64,000 bases of DNA, from positions 7,411,001 through 7,475,000 of the forward strand of contig NZ_CP107902.1 in assembly GCF_036013935.1 (NCBI RefSeq), in the 5' to 3' direction. Below are positions 27,701-35,956 of this stretch, piece by piece. The notes under the pieces were generated by a model. That model saw only the letters and a list, made by a program, of their open reading frames with translations. It ran no database searches and was not told the DNA's origin. The first letter of the stretch is position 1; each line of letters starts with the position of its first letter. Origin of the DNA: Streptomyces sp. NBC_00461. Lineage in GTDB: Bacteria > Actinomycetota > Actinomycetes > Streptomycetales > Streptomycetaceae. A program made the position numbers and the translations under genes.

Positions 27701-28559
27701 CGACGGCCACGTTCACGTCGAAGATCTTGTTGTACGAGTACGCCCGCCCGTCGGCGGTGTGCCGGCCGGCGTAGCGCAGGGCCCTCTTTCCGGTGAATCC
27801 GGCGCCCGCCTTCGCGGTGGGCGACCCGCTCGGGCCGCGGTCGACCAGCGAGAGCATGTCCTGCGGCACCGGTCCGCCGCTGCCGCCCGTGGAGAACTGC
27901 ACGTCGGCGAGTTGCAGGATGTCGTCGGCGCCGTTGTTCTTCGTGATGTCGAGCCGGAAGTGCTGGTACTCGGCGGGCTCGGCCAGGTCGTAGGACTTCG
28001 TCCGGAAGCGCTCGGGGAAGGACTCGCCGGAGCGGCTGTCGACGGTCTTCCAGTCCTTGCCGTCGGTGGAGCCCTGCAGGGTCCAGTCCTTCGGGTCGCG
28101 CTCGGCGAAGTCGTTGGCCGAGGTGAGCGCGTACGTCACGAGCCTGACCGGCTTGTCCAGGTCGAACTCGGCCCAGCCGGTGGGCGCGAACGTCAGCCAC
28201 TTGGTGCCGGACTCGCCGTCGACGAGGTTCTCCTTCACCTCGCCGCCGCCCGTGTTCTCGGCACTGGCCCGCACGTCCGTCACATGGTCGGTGACGTTGC
28301 CCGGGATGCCGCTGCTGTAGCCGCCGTCGACGCCGGAGGCCCGCTTGCCGCCGCCCGGTGCCGTGTCGACCGTGTTCACCCAGTCCGGTGCCGGGTCACC
28401 CGCCTCGAACGAGGAGGCGAACCCCTTCTCGGCGGCCTTCGCCTTCGCCGGCAGCGCGGTCGCCGCCCCCTGCGATCCGATCGCCAAGGCAAAGGCGGCC
28501 GCCAACACGACCGCCGGACCCCAGCTGTGCCCCCACCCGTGCCGAGCTCTGTGCCGCAT
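24744..28559 (-). CDS. Large secreted GH92-family alpha-mannosidase with F5/8-type (CBM32-like) domains
   Basis: A 1271-residue exported enzyme. The N-terminal hydrophobic leader (about 14-35) is followed by an F5/8 type C domain (about 85-205: NLVDGESGTKWLTF, KDWTLQGSTDGKDWKTVDSR), a second beta domain (about 215-390), the GH92 core from about residue 400 (TTRGTNSSGGFSRGNNFPA, VNNGFWDTYRTTW, EMTEARDVRMGQYGHSNQ, HGDEDNGEQSAWYLFSSLGFYP) and another F5/8-like domain at the C-terminus (APTGWTLQGSDDGATWKTLD). Such modules bind sugar chains on glycoproteins. GGGAGGG precedes the ATG at 28559 and the LacI-type palindrome GACAACGTTGTC lies 29-40 bases upstream. It probably works with the other GH92 enzyme. 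Confidence 0.92.
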   Translation of the reverse strand: MRHRARHGWGHSWGPAVVLAAAFALAIGSQGAATALPAKAKAAEKGFASSFEAGDPAPDWVNTVDTAPGGGKRASGVDGGYSSGIPGNVTDHVTDVRASAENTGGGEVKENLVDGESGTKWLTFAPTGWAEFDLDKPVRLVTYALTSANDFAERDPKDWTLQGSTDGKDWKTVDSRSGESFPERFRTKSYDLAEPAEYQHFRLDITKNNGADDILQLADVQFSTGGSGGPVPQDMLSLVDRGPSGSPTAKAGAGFTGKRALRYAGRHTADGRAYSYNKIFDVNVAVGRDTRLSYRIFPSMADGDRDYDATNVSVDLAFTDGTYLSGLGVSDQHGFGLSPQAQGAAKILYVNQWNNVASRIGSVAAGKTVDRILVAYDSPKGPAEFRGWLDDVSIKSVAPEKPRAHLSDYALTTRGTNSSGGFSRGNNFPATAVPHGFNFWTPVTNASSLSWLYDYARANNDDNLPTIQAFSASHEPSPWMGDRQTFQVMPSAASGTPDTGRQARELAFRHENETARPYYYGVRFENGLKAEMTPTDHAAALRFTYPGDDASVVFDNVTEQAGLTLDRENGVVTGYSDVKSGLSTGATRLFVYGVFDKPVKDGSSSGVKGFLRFDAGKDRTVTLRLATSLISVDQAKDNLRQEIPDGMSFDTVKNRAQRTWDRLLGKVEVEGATPDQLTTLYSSMYRLYLYPNSGFEKVGSKDQYASPFSPMPGPDTPTHTGAKIVDGKVYVNNGFWDTYRTTWPAYSFLTPSQAGEMVDGFVQQYKDGGWTSRWSSPGYADLMTGTSSDVAFADAYVKGVHFDAKAAYDAALKNATVVPPASGVGRKGMATSPFLGYTSTDTGEGLSWAMEGYVNDYGIAEMGRALYKKTGEKHYEEESEYFLNRAQDYVNLFDSKAGFFQGKDDKGNWRVDSSKYDPRVWGYDYTETDGWGYAFTAPQDSRGLANLYGGRKRLADKLDDYFATPETASPDFVGSYGGVIHEMTEARDVRMGQYGHSNQVAHHVNFMYDAAGEPYKAQQNVREVLSRLYTGSEIGQGYHGDEDNGEQSAWYLFSSLGFYPLVMGSGEYAIGSPLFKKATVHLENGHDLVVKAPKNSAENVYVQGLKVNGRTWTRTSLPHSLLEKGGVLDFDMGSKPSSWGTGKDAAPMSITQDDKVPTPRADVLKGDGALFDNTSATDATVTSVDLPVSGAVKGLQYTVTSSADRALAPTGWTLQGSDDGATWKTLDIRSGESFRWDRQTRAFTVKSPGTYGKYRLVLDGEAVVSEVELLA

Positions 28560-28928
28560 ACGCCAGCACCCTCCCTGCGCTCATTGGGACAACGTTGTCA
28601 ACTTCGACGCGCAGAGACCAGTAGTGGGCCAAGTGGCCAGTGGTGTCAAGGGTGTTGGCTGTGGCATTCGGGGTCTATGTCGCGGATTTTTCCGGCAAGG
28701 TGGTCACAGGCGCCTCATATTTCCTGGAGGTCTCAACTCGGATAAGACCATTGGCCAACCTTGCATTCGATCTTGCTCCGTTGGCGGGAAGTGGACTATA
28801 CCTGTCGGCGATTCACCCGATCCGTTCTTCACGATCCGCACTTCCTGCACGACCCTGCTTGACCTGACCGCGGTGCCGGGGAGGATCCGGTTCACCGCCT
28901 GAGTCCTGGAGAAGGCGAGGACTTGAGC
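28560..28928. other. Divergent control region between GH92 and NgcE-type genes
   Basis: About 370 bases with no supported gene. The left end holds the GH92 operator (28588-28599). The rest is less GC-rich than its surroundings (28680-28870) and presumably contains the promoter of the ABC transporter operon; TTGGCCAA at 28752-28759 is an 8-bp palindrome of unknown meaning. Confidence 0.5.
28588..28599. promoter_or_regulatory. LacI-type operator upstream of the second GH92 gene
   Basis: GACAACGTTGTC, identical to the site at 19568-19579. With its outer base pair (GGACAACGTTGTCA) it sits directly ahead of the GH92 ribosome site, so binding should block transcription. Confidence 0.65.
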
Positions 28929-30398
28929 ATGGGATCCACTTCCGCCGAGAACACCGGCGCGGAAAACAACGGCGCACGGGGTGTCGGCCGCCGCGATCTG
29001 ATCAAGCGGTCGGCCGCGCTCGGACTGATCTCCGTACCAACGATGAGCTTCCTTTCGGCGTGCGCCAGCAGCGGCGGCGGCGACAGCGGCGACAAGGCCA
29101 AGGCGGGCAAGAAGACCGCCAAGAACCCGCTGGGCGTCAACGACACCGCGGGTATGGAGTTCGTCCTCTTCGACGGCGGCTTCGGCAAGGAGTACGCCCA
29201 GGACGCCGTGAAGATCTACGAGAAGAACTTCCCGAAGGTGAAGGTGAAGTTCTCCGCGACCCAGAAGATCCAGTCCACCCTGCAGCCCCGCTTCAACCAG
29301 GGCACACCGCCGGACCTGATCGACAACTCCGGCGCCGAGCAGATGGACATGGGCGTCCTGGTCGGCAAGAAGCAGCTCGCCGACCTCACCCCGCTCCTTG
29401 ACGCCCCGTCCTACGACGACCCGAACAAGAAGGTCCGCGACACGCTGCGCCCCGGCATCGTGGAGATGGGCCAGTTCGACGGCGACCCGGTCTGGATCAT
29501 GTACTACGCCTACACGGTGTACGGCGTCTGGTACTCGCAGAAGGCCCTGGACTCGCTCGACGCGGAGTACCCCAAGACCTGGGACGAGATGCTCGCCGTG
29601 TGCGAGAAGGCCAAGAAGAAGGGCATGGCGGGCTGGACGTACGCGGGCAAGTACCCGTACTACATCCCCTTCTCGCTCTACCCCATGATCGGCAAGGTCG
29701 GCGGCCGCGAGGTCCTCGACGCCATCGACAACCTTGAGCCGAACGCCTGGAAGCACCCGGCCGTCAAGGCGTGTTTCGACGCCTACTACGAGCTCTACAA
29801 GAAGGGCTACATCCTCAAGGGCACCCCCGGCCTGGACCACATCCAGTCGCAGACCGCGTGGGCCAAGGGCAAGGCGTTGTTCATCCCGAACGGCTCCTGG
29901 GTGGAGAACGAGTCGGCGAACGTCATCCCCAAGGACTTCAACCTCGCCGTCTCCGCGCCCACCGGCATCGACAGCTCCGACAAGCTGCCCTTCGGCACGA
30001 TCTGGGCGTCCGGCGGTGAGCCCTTCATCGTGCCGGCCAAGGCGAAGAACCCCGAGGGCGGCATGGAGCAGCTGCGCATCATGCTCAGCGAGGCCTCCTC
30101 GAAGAACTTCACCAGCAAGGTGAAGTCGCTGACGGCGTACAACGGCGGCACCTCCGGGATCTCCCTGACCCCGGGGCTCACCTCCGGTGTCGCGGCGCTC
30201 AAGCTCGCCGGCCAGAACGTGCTGAATCCACGGCTGCAGGACTGGTACGTGCAGTTGCAGAAGGAGCAGATCGGCGTCGCAGGCCTCGGCGAGATGATGG
30301 CCGGGCGGGCGACTCCGGCCGAGACCATCAAGAAGATCCAGGGCTTCGCCGACGCGGCCGCCAAGGACACGTCGATCAAGCACTACAAGCACCAGTGA
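28929..30398 (+). CDS. ngcE: Sugar ABC transporter substrate-binding lipoprotein (NgcE-type)
   Basis: A 489-residue extracellular solute-binding protein, family 1. Twin-arginine motif RRDLIKR (about residues 21-27) and lipobox FLSAC show Tat export and lipid anchoring. The mature part has the usual two-lobe pattern (GTPPDLIDNS, WIMYYAYTVYGVWYS, KGKALFIPNGSW). ATG at 28929 is chosen; a TTG two codons earlier is possible. It heads a three-gene operon with MalF/MalG-type permeases. In S. coelicolor the equivalent locus (SCO6005-6007, from memory) encodes NgcEFG, which takes up N,N'-diacetylchitobiose; the sequence fits that group but substrate is not proven here. Confidence 0.82.
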   Translation: MGSTSAENTGAENNGARGVGRRDLIKRSAALGLISVPTMSFLSACASSGGGDSGDKAKAGKKTAKNPLGVNDTAGMEFVLFDGGFGKEYAQDAVKIYEKNFPKVKVKFSATQKIQSTLQPRFNQGTPPDLIDNSGAEQMDMGVLVGKKQLADLTPLLDAPSYDDPNKKVRDTLRPGIVEMGQFDGDPVWIMYYAYTVYGVWYSQKALDSLDAEYPKTWDEMLAVCEKAKKKGMAGWTYAGKYPYYIPFSLYPMIGKVGGREVLDAIDNLEPNAWKHPAVKACFDAYYELYKKGYILKGTPGLDHIQSQTAWAKGKALFIPNGSWVENESANVIPKDFNLAVSAPTGIDSSDKLPFGTIWASGGEPFIVPAKAKNPEGGMEQLRIMLSEASSKNFTSKVKSLTAYNGGTSGISLTPGLTSGVAALKLAGQNVLNPRLQDWYVQLQKEQIGVAGLGEMMAGRATPAETIKKIQGFADAAAKDTSIKHYKHQ

Positions 30399-30447
30399 GG
30401 GTCCGTCACCAGCGTCAGCACCCGCCCAGAGATCGGGGTAGGTAGTA

Positions 30448-31374
30448 ATGCAGCACGGCAAGTACCGGTTCATCGTGGGGTTTCTGGCACTGCCCCTGGG
30501 GCTGTACGCGCTTTTCGTCGTCTGGCCGTTCATCCAGTCCATCTACTACTCGTTCACGGACTGGACCGGCCTGAGTCCCGAATTCAAGATGGTCGGCTTC
30601 GACAACTACAAGAGGATGCTCGACGACGAGATCTTCTGGAAGTCGTTGCAGCACAGCCTGCTGTTCGCGTTGGTGCTGCCGGTGGTGACGATCAGCCTGG
30701 CGTTGTTCTTCGCCTTCATGATCAATGTGGGCGGACGGAGAAGGAAGGGCGGCCCGGTGATCTCCGGAGTCCGGGGCTCTTCCTTCTACAAGATCGTCTA
30801 TTTCTTCCCGCAGGTGCTCTCGATCGCGATCGTCGCCCTGTTGTTCGCCTTCGCGTACAACCCGGACAGCGGCGCGATCAACTCCCTGCTGCGCGGGATC
30901 GGGCTCGGCAGCATCCAGCCGCTCTGGCTGGGCGATCCGAGCCTCGCCCTGTGGTGCGTGATGGCCGTGCTCGTCTGGTCCACCGTCGGCTTCTTCGTGG
31001 TCCTCTTCTCCGCCGGCATGGCCTCCATCCCGGCGGACCTGTACGAGGCCGCGCTGCTGGACGGCGCGAACCGCGTCAGCACGTTCTTCCGGATCACCCT
31101 GCCGCTGCTGTGGGACACCGTGCAGTCCGGCTGGGTCTACATGGGCATCCTCGCGCTGGGCGCCGAGTCGTTCGCGGTCGTACAGATCATGACGACCGGG
31201 CCGGGCGGTCCCGACTACTCGACCACCGTCATGGTCCTGTACGTGTACCAGAAGGCGTTCCGTGACGGGCAGGCCGCCTACGCCACCACCATCGGCGTCG
31301 CCCTGCTCGTCGTCACGCTGGCCTTCGCGGCGCTCGTGATGCGGCTGGGTCGGCGCGAGCGGCTGGAGTACTGA
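30448..31374 (+). CDS. ngcF: Sugar ABC transporter permease, MalF-type (NgcF-like)
   Basis: A 308-residue inner-membrane permease with six predicted helices. The first is LPLGLYALFVVWPF near the N-terminus. The EAA loop that docks the ATPase is YEAALLDGANRVSTFFRITLP (about residues 200-220). It follows the binding-protein gene by 49 bases and precedes the second permease by 4 bases. No ATPase gene is in the operon; streptomycetes usually energise such importers with the shared ATPase MsiK encoded elsewhere. Confidence 0.87.
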   Translation: MQHGKYRFIVGFLALPLGLYALFVVWPFIQSIYYSFTDWTGLSPEFKMVGFDNYKRMLDDEIFWKSLQHSLLFALVLPVVTISLALFFAFMINVGGRRRKGGPVISGVRGSSFYKIVYFFPQVLSIAIVALLFAFAYNPDSGAINSLLRGIGLGSIQPLWLGDPSLALWCVMAVLVWSTVGFFVVLFSAGMASIPADLYEAALLDGANRVSTFFRITLPLLWDTVQSGWVYMGILALGAESFAVVQIMTTGPGGPDYSTTVMVLYVYQKAFRDGQAAYATTIGVALLVVTLAFAALVMRLGRRERLEY

Positions 31375-31378
31375 CCAG

Positions 31379-32305
31379 ATGAAGACGACACAGACCCCCG
31401 CCCCCGTACCGGCCGAGTCCGGCGCCTCCGTCAGCAAGGTCGACATCCCGGCCGCCGGGCCCGTGAAGAAGGCGAAGAAGGAAGGAAACGTCCTCAACGT
31501 CTTCTCCCACGGGATGCTCATCCTCTGGGCGTTCATGGTCGTCATGCCGCTGCTGTGGGCCGTGATGACGTCCTTCAAGGACGACAACTCCATCTTCAGC
31601 TCGCCCTGGGCGCTGCCCGACAAGCTGCACTTCGACAACTGGGCGCGGGCCTGGACCGACGCCAACATGAGCGACTACTTCCTCAACACCATCCTGGTGG
31701 TGGCGGGTTCGCTCATCGGCACCCTGGTGCTGGGCTCGATGGCGGCGTACGTGCTCGCCAGGTTCGACTTCCCGGGCAACCGCTTCATCTACTACCTGTT
31801 CATCGGCGGCATGAGCTTCCCGATCATGCTGGCGCTGGTCCCGCTGTTCTACGTCGTGAACAACATGGGCCTCCTGAACACCATCCACGGTCTGATCCTC
31901 GTCTACATCGCCTACTCGCTGCCCTTCACGGTCTTCTTCCTGACCGCGTTCTTCCGCACCCTGCCGACCTCGGTGGCGGAGGCGGCCTTCGTCGACGGGG
32001 CCTCGCACAGCCGGACGTTCTTCCAGATCATGCTGCCGATGGCCAAGCCCGGCCTGATCAGCGTGGGGATCTTCAACTTCCTCGGCCAGTGGAACCAGTA
32101 CATGCTGCCGACGGTGCTCAACACCGACCCGGACAAGCGGGTGCTGACCCAGGGGCTGGTGCAGCTTGCGGCCAGCCAGGGGTACAAGGGCGACTGGTCC
32201 GGCCTCTTCGCCGGCCTGGTGATGGCGATGCTGCCGGTGCTGGTGGCGTACATCGTCTTCCAGCGTCAGGTGGTGCAGGGGCTGACCGCGGGGGCGCTGA
32301 AGTAG
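31379..32305 (+). CDS. ngcG: Sugar ABC transporter permease, MalG-type (NgcG-like)
   Basis: A 308-residue inner-membrane permease. An about 40-residue charged N-terminal tail precedes the first helix (GMLILWAFMVVMPLLW). The EAA loop reads VAEAAFVDGASHSRTFFQIM (about residues 200-219), followed by LPMAKPGL. With the NgcF-like protein it forms the transmembrane channel. It is the last gene of the operon and is followed by a strong hairpin. Confidence 0.87.
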   Translation: MKTTQTPAPVPAESGASVSKVDIPAAGPVKKAKKEGNVLNVFSHGMLILWAFMVVMPLLWAVMTSFKDDNSIFSSPWALPDKLHFDNWARAWTDANMSDYFLNTILVVAGSLIGTLVLGSMAAYVLARFDFPGNRFIYYLFIGGMSFPIMLALVPLFYVVNNMGLLNTIHGLILVYIAYSLPFTVFFLTAFFRTLPTSVAEAAFVDGASHSRTFFQIMLPMAKPGLISVGIFNFLGQWNQYMLPTVLNTDPDKRVLTQGLVQLAASQGYKGDWSGLFAGLVMAMLPVLVAYIVFQRQVVQGLTAGALK

Positions 32306-32328
32306 CGTCCGCGGACCGCTTGTGGACG

Positions 32329-32355
32329 CGCCGCCCCCGGTACCCGGGGGCGGCG
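32329..32355 (+). terminator. Terminator of the NgcEFG-type operon
   Basis: Perfect 12-bp arms CGCCGCCCCCGG / CCGGGGGCGGCG with a 3-nt loop, 24 bases after the permease stop. Confidence 0.85.
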
Positions 32356-32489
32356 CTCACGTATGTGTACAGGAACCCCGATCCGGTTCAACCTCTTGAC
32401 GGGAGGTGACCCGAACGGCTCAGCTTAGAGTTCACTAGTTGGACATAGAGGGGGCCCCATCGAAGCGGTCCCGCGCGCAGGAGGTCGTC

Positions 32490-33689
32490 GTGGAGACTCC
32501 GGGGTCGCAGTCGTCACTGCACCGAGCCAACCTCGAACGGGTCGTACGGGCCGTACGGCTGGCCGGGTCGCTCACGCAGGCGGAGATCGCCAGGACCACA
32601 GGGCTGTCCGCCGCGACGGTCTCCAACATCGTCCGCGAGCTCAAGGACGGCGGAACAGTCGAGGTCACGCCCACTTCGGCGGGTGGCCGCAGGGCCCGCA
32701 GCGTTTCCCTGAGCGGGGACGCCGGCATCGTCATCGGCGTGGACTTCGGCCACACGCATCTGCGTGTGGCGGTCGGCAACCTCGCGCACCAGGTGCTGGC
32801 CGAGGAGTCCGAGCCGCTGGACGTGGACGCCTCCGCGAAGCAGGGCTTCGACCGGGCGGAAGAGCTGGTCAATCGCCTGATTGCAGCAACGGGCGTCGAC
32901 CGGTCCAAGGTCGCCGGTGTGGGCGTCGGCGTGCCCGGCCCGATCGACGTGGAGTCCGGCAGCCTCGGCTCGACCGCCATCCTGCCGGGCTGGACCGGCA
33001 CCAAGCCCGCCGAGGAGCTGCGCGAGCGGCTCGGCGTGCCCGTGCACGTGGACAACGACGCCAACCTGGGCGCCCTCGGTGAGCTGGTCTGGGGCAGCGG
33101 CAGGGGTGTCCGCGACCTCGCCTACATCAAGGTCGCGAGCGGCGTCGGCGCCGGCCTGGTGATCGACGGAAAGATCTACCGCGGCCCGGGTGGCACAGCG
33201 GGAGAAATCGGTCATATTACTCTTGACGAATCCGGCCCTGTCTGCCGCTGTGGAAACCGGGGCTGTCTGGAGACCTTCGCGGCCGCGCGCTATGTGCTGC
33301 CGCTCCTCCAGTCCAGCCATGGGACCGACCTGACGATGGAAGGCGTCGTGCGGCTGGCCAGGGACGGAGACCCGGGTTGTCGTCGGGTGATCGCCGACGT
33401 CGGCCGACATATCGGCAGTGGAGTCGCCAATCTCTGCAATCTGCTGAACCCGAGCAGGGTGGTCCTCGGTGGTGATCTCGCCGAGGCCGGTGAGCTGGTG
33501 CTCGGGCCGATAAGGGAGTCCGTCGGCCGCTACGCGATCCCCAGCGCGGCGCGTCAACTCTCCGTTCTCCCGGGGGCACTTGGGGGCCGTGCGGAGGTGC
33601 TTGGAGCGCTTGCTCTCGCACTCAGCGAGATGGGCGATTCGACCCTTTTGGACGGCACACTCGCTTCGGCGACCCCTGCCTTCACTTAG
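32490..33689 (+). CDS. rok7B7: ROK-family regulator Rok7B7
   Basis: A 399-residue ROK protein. The N-terminal winged helix (about 12-65: SLTQAEIARTTGLSAATVSN) binds DNA; the sugar-kinase-like domain starts at VIGVDFGHTH. The zinc motif CRCGNRGCLE, DNDANLGALGE and GTAGEIGH are present. GTG at 32490 is chosen for GCAGGAGG 5 bases upstream; a TTG at 32439 would add 17 residues without support. In S. coelicolor Rok7B7 (SCO6008) lies between ngcEFG and xylFGH, represses xylFGH and has a global effect on carbon catabolite control and antibiotic production. The same placement here makes the assignment strong. Confidence 0.88.
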   Translation: METPGSQSSLHRANLERVVRAVRLAGSLTQAEIARTTGLSAATVSNIVRELKDGGTVEVTPTSAGGRRARSVSLSGDAGIVIGVDFGHTHLRVAVGNLAHQVLAEESEPLDVDASAKQGFDRAEELVNRLIAATGVDRSKVAGVGVGVPGPIDVESGSLGSTAILPGWTGTKPAEELRERLGVPVHVDNDANLGALGELVWGSGRGVRDLAYIKVASGVGAGLVIDGKIYRGPGGTAGEIGHITLDESGPVCRCGNRGCLETFAAARYVLPLLQSSHGTDLTMEGVVRLARDGDPGCRRVIADVGRHIGSGVANLCNLLNPSRVVLGGDLAEAGELVLGPIRESVGRYAIPSAARQLSVLPGALGGRAEVLGALALALSEMGDSTLLDGTLASATPAFT

Positions 33690-33810
33690 AGAACGGATGG
33701 CACCGTTGCCATCTCGTTAAGGATTTACTTCTTGACGTCGCACGTGTGGCCGAGTTGACTTCCAGCCACCTCGGCCGCACCGTCGCGGCCTCGTCAGGGA
33801 GGTTTCTCAA

Positions 33811-34920
33811 GTGAACACGCTCATGCGCCGCGCAGCCGTGACCGTCGTGGTCTCGGCGCTCGCTGTCTCGGCCGCAGCCTGTGGTAAAGCCGGAGACAAG
33901 AAGGACAGCGGATCCAGCGCCAGTTCCGGCAGCGGCGGCGGCAGCAAGTCGATCGGCCTGCTCCTGCCCGACAACGTCACCACGCGGTACGAGAAGTTCG
34001 ACAAGCCGTACTTCCAGGCCAAGGTCAAGGAGCTGTGCGGCGACTGCACCGTCTCCTACGCCAACGCCGCGGCGGACCCGACCAAGCAGGCCCAGCAGAT
34101 GAGCAGCATGGTCACCAAGGGCGTCAAGGTCATCGTGATCTCCGCCCAGGACTCCGCAGCCATCAAGTCCTCCATCCAGTCCGCGACCAGCAAGGGCGTC
34201 AAGGTCGTCGCGTACGACCGTCTGGCCCAGGGCCCGATCTCCGCGTACGTCTCCTTCGACAACGTCAAGGTCGGCCAGCTCCAGGGCCAGGCGCTGCTCG
34301 ACGCGCTCGGCTCCAAGGCGACCCCCAAGTCGAAGGTCGTCATGATCAACGGTGACGACGCCGACCCGAACGCCGCCCAGTTCAAGCAGGGCGCGCACAA
34401 GGTCCTCGACGGCAAGGTCGACATCGCCTACGAGCAGTCCGGCCTGTGGAAGGACACCGTCGCCGCGCAGAAGATGTCCGCGGCCATCACCCAGCTGGGT
34501 GCCAAGAACATCGCCGGCGTCTACGCCGCCAACGACGGCATGGCCGGTGGTATCGCCAACACCCTCAAGGGCGCCGGCATCAGCGGCATCCCGCTGACCG
34601 GTCAGGACGCCGAGCTCGCGGCCATCCAGCGGATCGTCGCCGACACCCAGTCGGCGACCGTCTACAAGCCCTACAAGGGCGAGGCCGACAACGCCGCCGA
34701 ACTCGCGGTCAACCTGCTCCAGGGCAAGGACATCAAGTCCCTCGCCGACACCACGGTGACCAGCGGTTCCGGTGACAAGGTGCAGGCCAAGCTGCTGACC
34801 CCGATCTCGGTGACCGTGAAGAACATCAAGGACACGGTCGTCAAGGACGGTCTCTACACCGTCGCCCAGATCTGCACCCCGACCTACGCCGCCGCGTGCA
34901 AGAAGGCCGGCCTGCAGTAA
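33811..34920 (+). CDS. xylF: Xylose ABC transporter substrate-binding lipoprotein XylF
   Basis: A 369-residue periplasmic-binding protein of the RbsB/XylF type. The leader ends in the lipobox SAAAC, followed by a Ser/Gly-rich linker (about 25-48) and the two-lobe domain (IGLLLPDNVTTRYEKFDKPYF, VISAQDSAA, YDRLAQG, NDGMAGG). GTG at 33811 follows GGGAGG. Two Cys pairs (LCGDC, ICTP/AACKKAG) may form disulfides. The short region upstream has an AT-rich segment (about 33716-33737) beside a TTGACG, a plausible promoter and Rok7B7 site. A stem-loop separates it from xylG, which would favour excess binding protein. Confidence 0.9.
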   Translation: MNTLMRRAAVTVVVSALAVSAAACGKAGDKKDSGSSASSGSGGGSKSIGLLLPDNVTTRYEKFDKPYFQAKVKELCGDCTVSYANAAADPTKQAQQMSSMVTKGVKVIVISAQDSAAIKSSIQSATSKGVKVVAYDRLAQGPISAYVSFDNVKVGQLQGQALLDALGSKATPKSKVVMINGDDADPNAAQFKQGAHKVLDGKVDIAYEQSGLWKDTVAAQKMSAAITQLGAKNIAGVYAANDGMAGGIANTLKGAGISGIPLTGQDAELAAIQRIVADTQSATVYKPYKGEADNAAELAVNLLQGKDIKSLADTTVTSGSGDKVQAKLLTPISVTVKNIKDTVVKDGLYTVAQICTPTYAAACKKAGLQ

Positions 34921-34982
34921 GAGGCGCCCGAGCCCCGGGGCGGGTCCCTCGCGGACACGCCCCGACGGCGCGGGCACAGAGC

Positions 34983-35036
34983 CTGTCCGGCGCCCGCCGC
35001 GCCTACCAACCCCGCTGCGGGGCGGGCGCCGGACAG
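34983..35036 (+). terminator. Intra-operon stem-loop between xylF and xylG
   Basis: Perfect 16-bp arms CTGTCCGGCGCCCGCC / GGCGGGCGCCGGACAG with a 22-nt loop containing a small CCCCG-CTG-CGGGG hairpin. It lies in the 253-base xylF-xylG gap and may act as partial terminator or as 3'-end protection for xylF mRNA. Confidence 0.8.
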
Positions 35037-35173
35037 AAACACCGCGCAACCGTTGCCAAGAGGCACCGCGGACGCGCAATTTCGACCTATACGACAGTGC
35101 TCACAGCACATCCCTCCGCGCCCTACCCCAAGCGCGGTACCCCGCCGGTCAGGCGGCGAAGGAGATGGTTCAC

Positions 35174-35956
35174 GTGTCCGCTACGCCTGTGTTGGCGTTG
35201 CGCGGAGTCTCCAAGCGATTCGGTGCGGTGCAGGCACTCACCGAGGTCGAACTGGAGGTCCACGCCGGAGAAGTGGTCGCCCTGGTCGGCGACAACGGCG
35301 CCGGAAAGTCCACGCTGGTCAAGACGATCGCCGGTGTGCATCCCATCGATGAGGGCGTCATCGAGTGGGACGGCAAGCCGGTCAGCATCACCCGGCCGCA
35401 CGACGCACAGGGACTCGGCGTCGCGACGGTCTACCAGGACCTCGCGCTCTGCGACAACCTCGACGTGGTCGGCAACCTCTACCTCGGACGCGAGCTGCTG
35501 CACCGCGGCGTCATCGACGAGGTCACGATGGAGAAGAAGGCGCGCGAGCTGCTGAGCACGCTCTCCATCCGCATCCCGAGCGTGCGCATCCCGATCGCCA
35601 GCCTCTCCGGCGGTCAGCGCCAGGTCGTCGCCATCGCGCGCGCCCTGATCGGCGAGCCGAAGGTCGTCATCCTCGACGAGCCCACCGCCGCACTCGGCGT
35701 CGAGCAGACCGCGCAGGTCCTCGACCTCGTCGAGCGGCTGCGCGAGCAGAACCTCGCCGTCATCCTCATCAGCCACAACATGGCCGATGTGAAGGCCGTC
35801 GCCGATACCGTCGCCGTGCTGAGGCTGGGCAGGAACAACGGTTCCTTCTCGGTGAAGAACACCAGTCAGGAAGAGATCATCTCCGCGATCACGGGTGCCA
35901 CGGACAACGCCGTCACCCGTCGTGCGGGGCGTCGCAGCACGGAGGCGGCACAGTGA
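35174..35956 (+). CDS. xylG: Xylose ABC transporter ATP-binding protein XylG
   Basis: A 260-residue ABC ATPase with a single nucleotide-binding domain, unlike the double-domain XylG of E. coli. Walker A GDNGAGKST, Q-loop VYQDLAL, signature LSGGQRQ, Walker B VVILDEPTAALG and the H-loop HNMADV are all present. GTG at 35174 is chosen because AAGGAG ends 9 bases before it; the ATG at 35165 would sit on top of the ribosome site. The stop overlaps the xylH start by four bases. Confidence 0.9.
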   Translation: MSATPVLALRGVSKRFGAVQALTEVELEVHAGEVVALVGDNGAGKSTLVKTIAGVHPIDEGVIEWDGKPVSITRPHDAQGLGVATVYQDLALCDNLDVVGNLYLGRELLHRGVIDEVTMEKKARELLSTLSIRIPSVRIPIASLSGGQRQVVAIARALIGEPKVVILDEPTAALGVEQTAQVLDLVERLREQNLAVILISHNMADVKAVADTVAVLRLGRNNGSFSVKNTSQEEIISAITGATDNAVTRRAGRRSTEAAQ

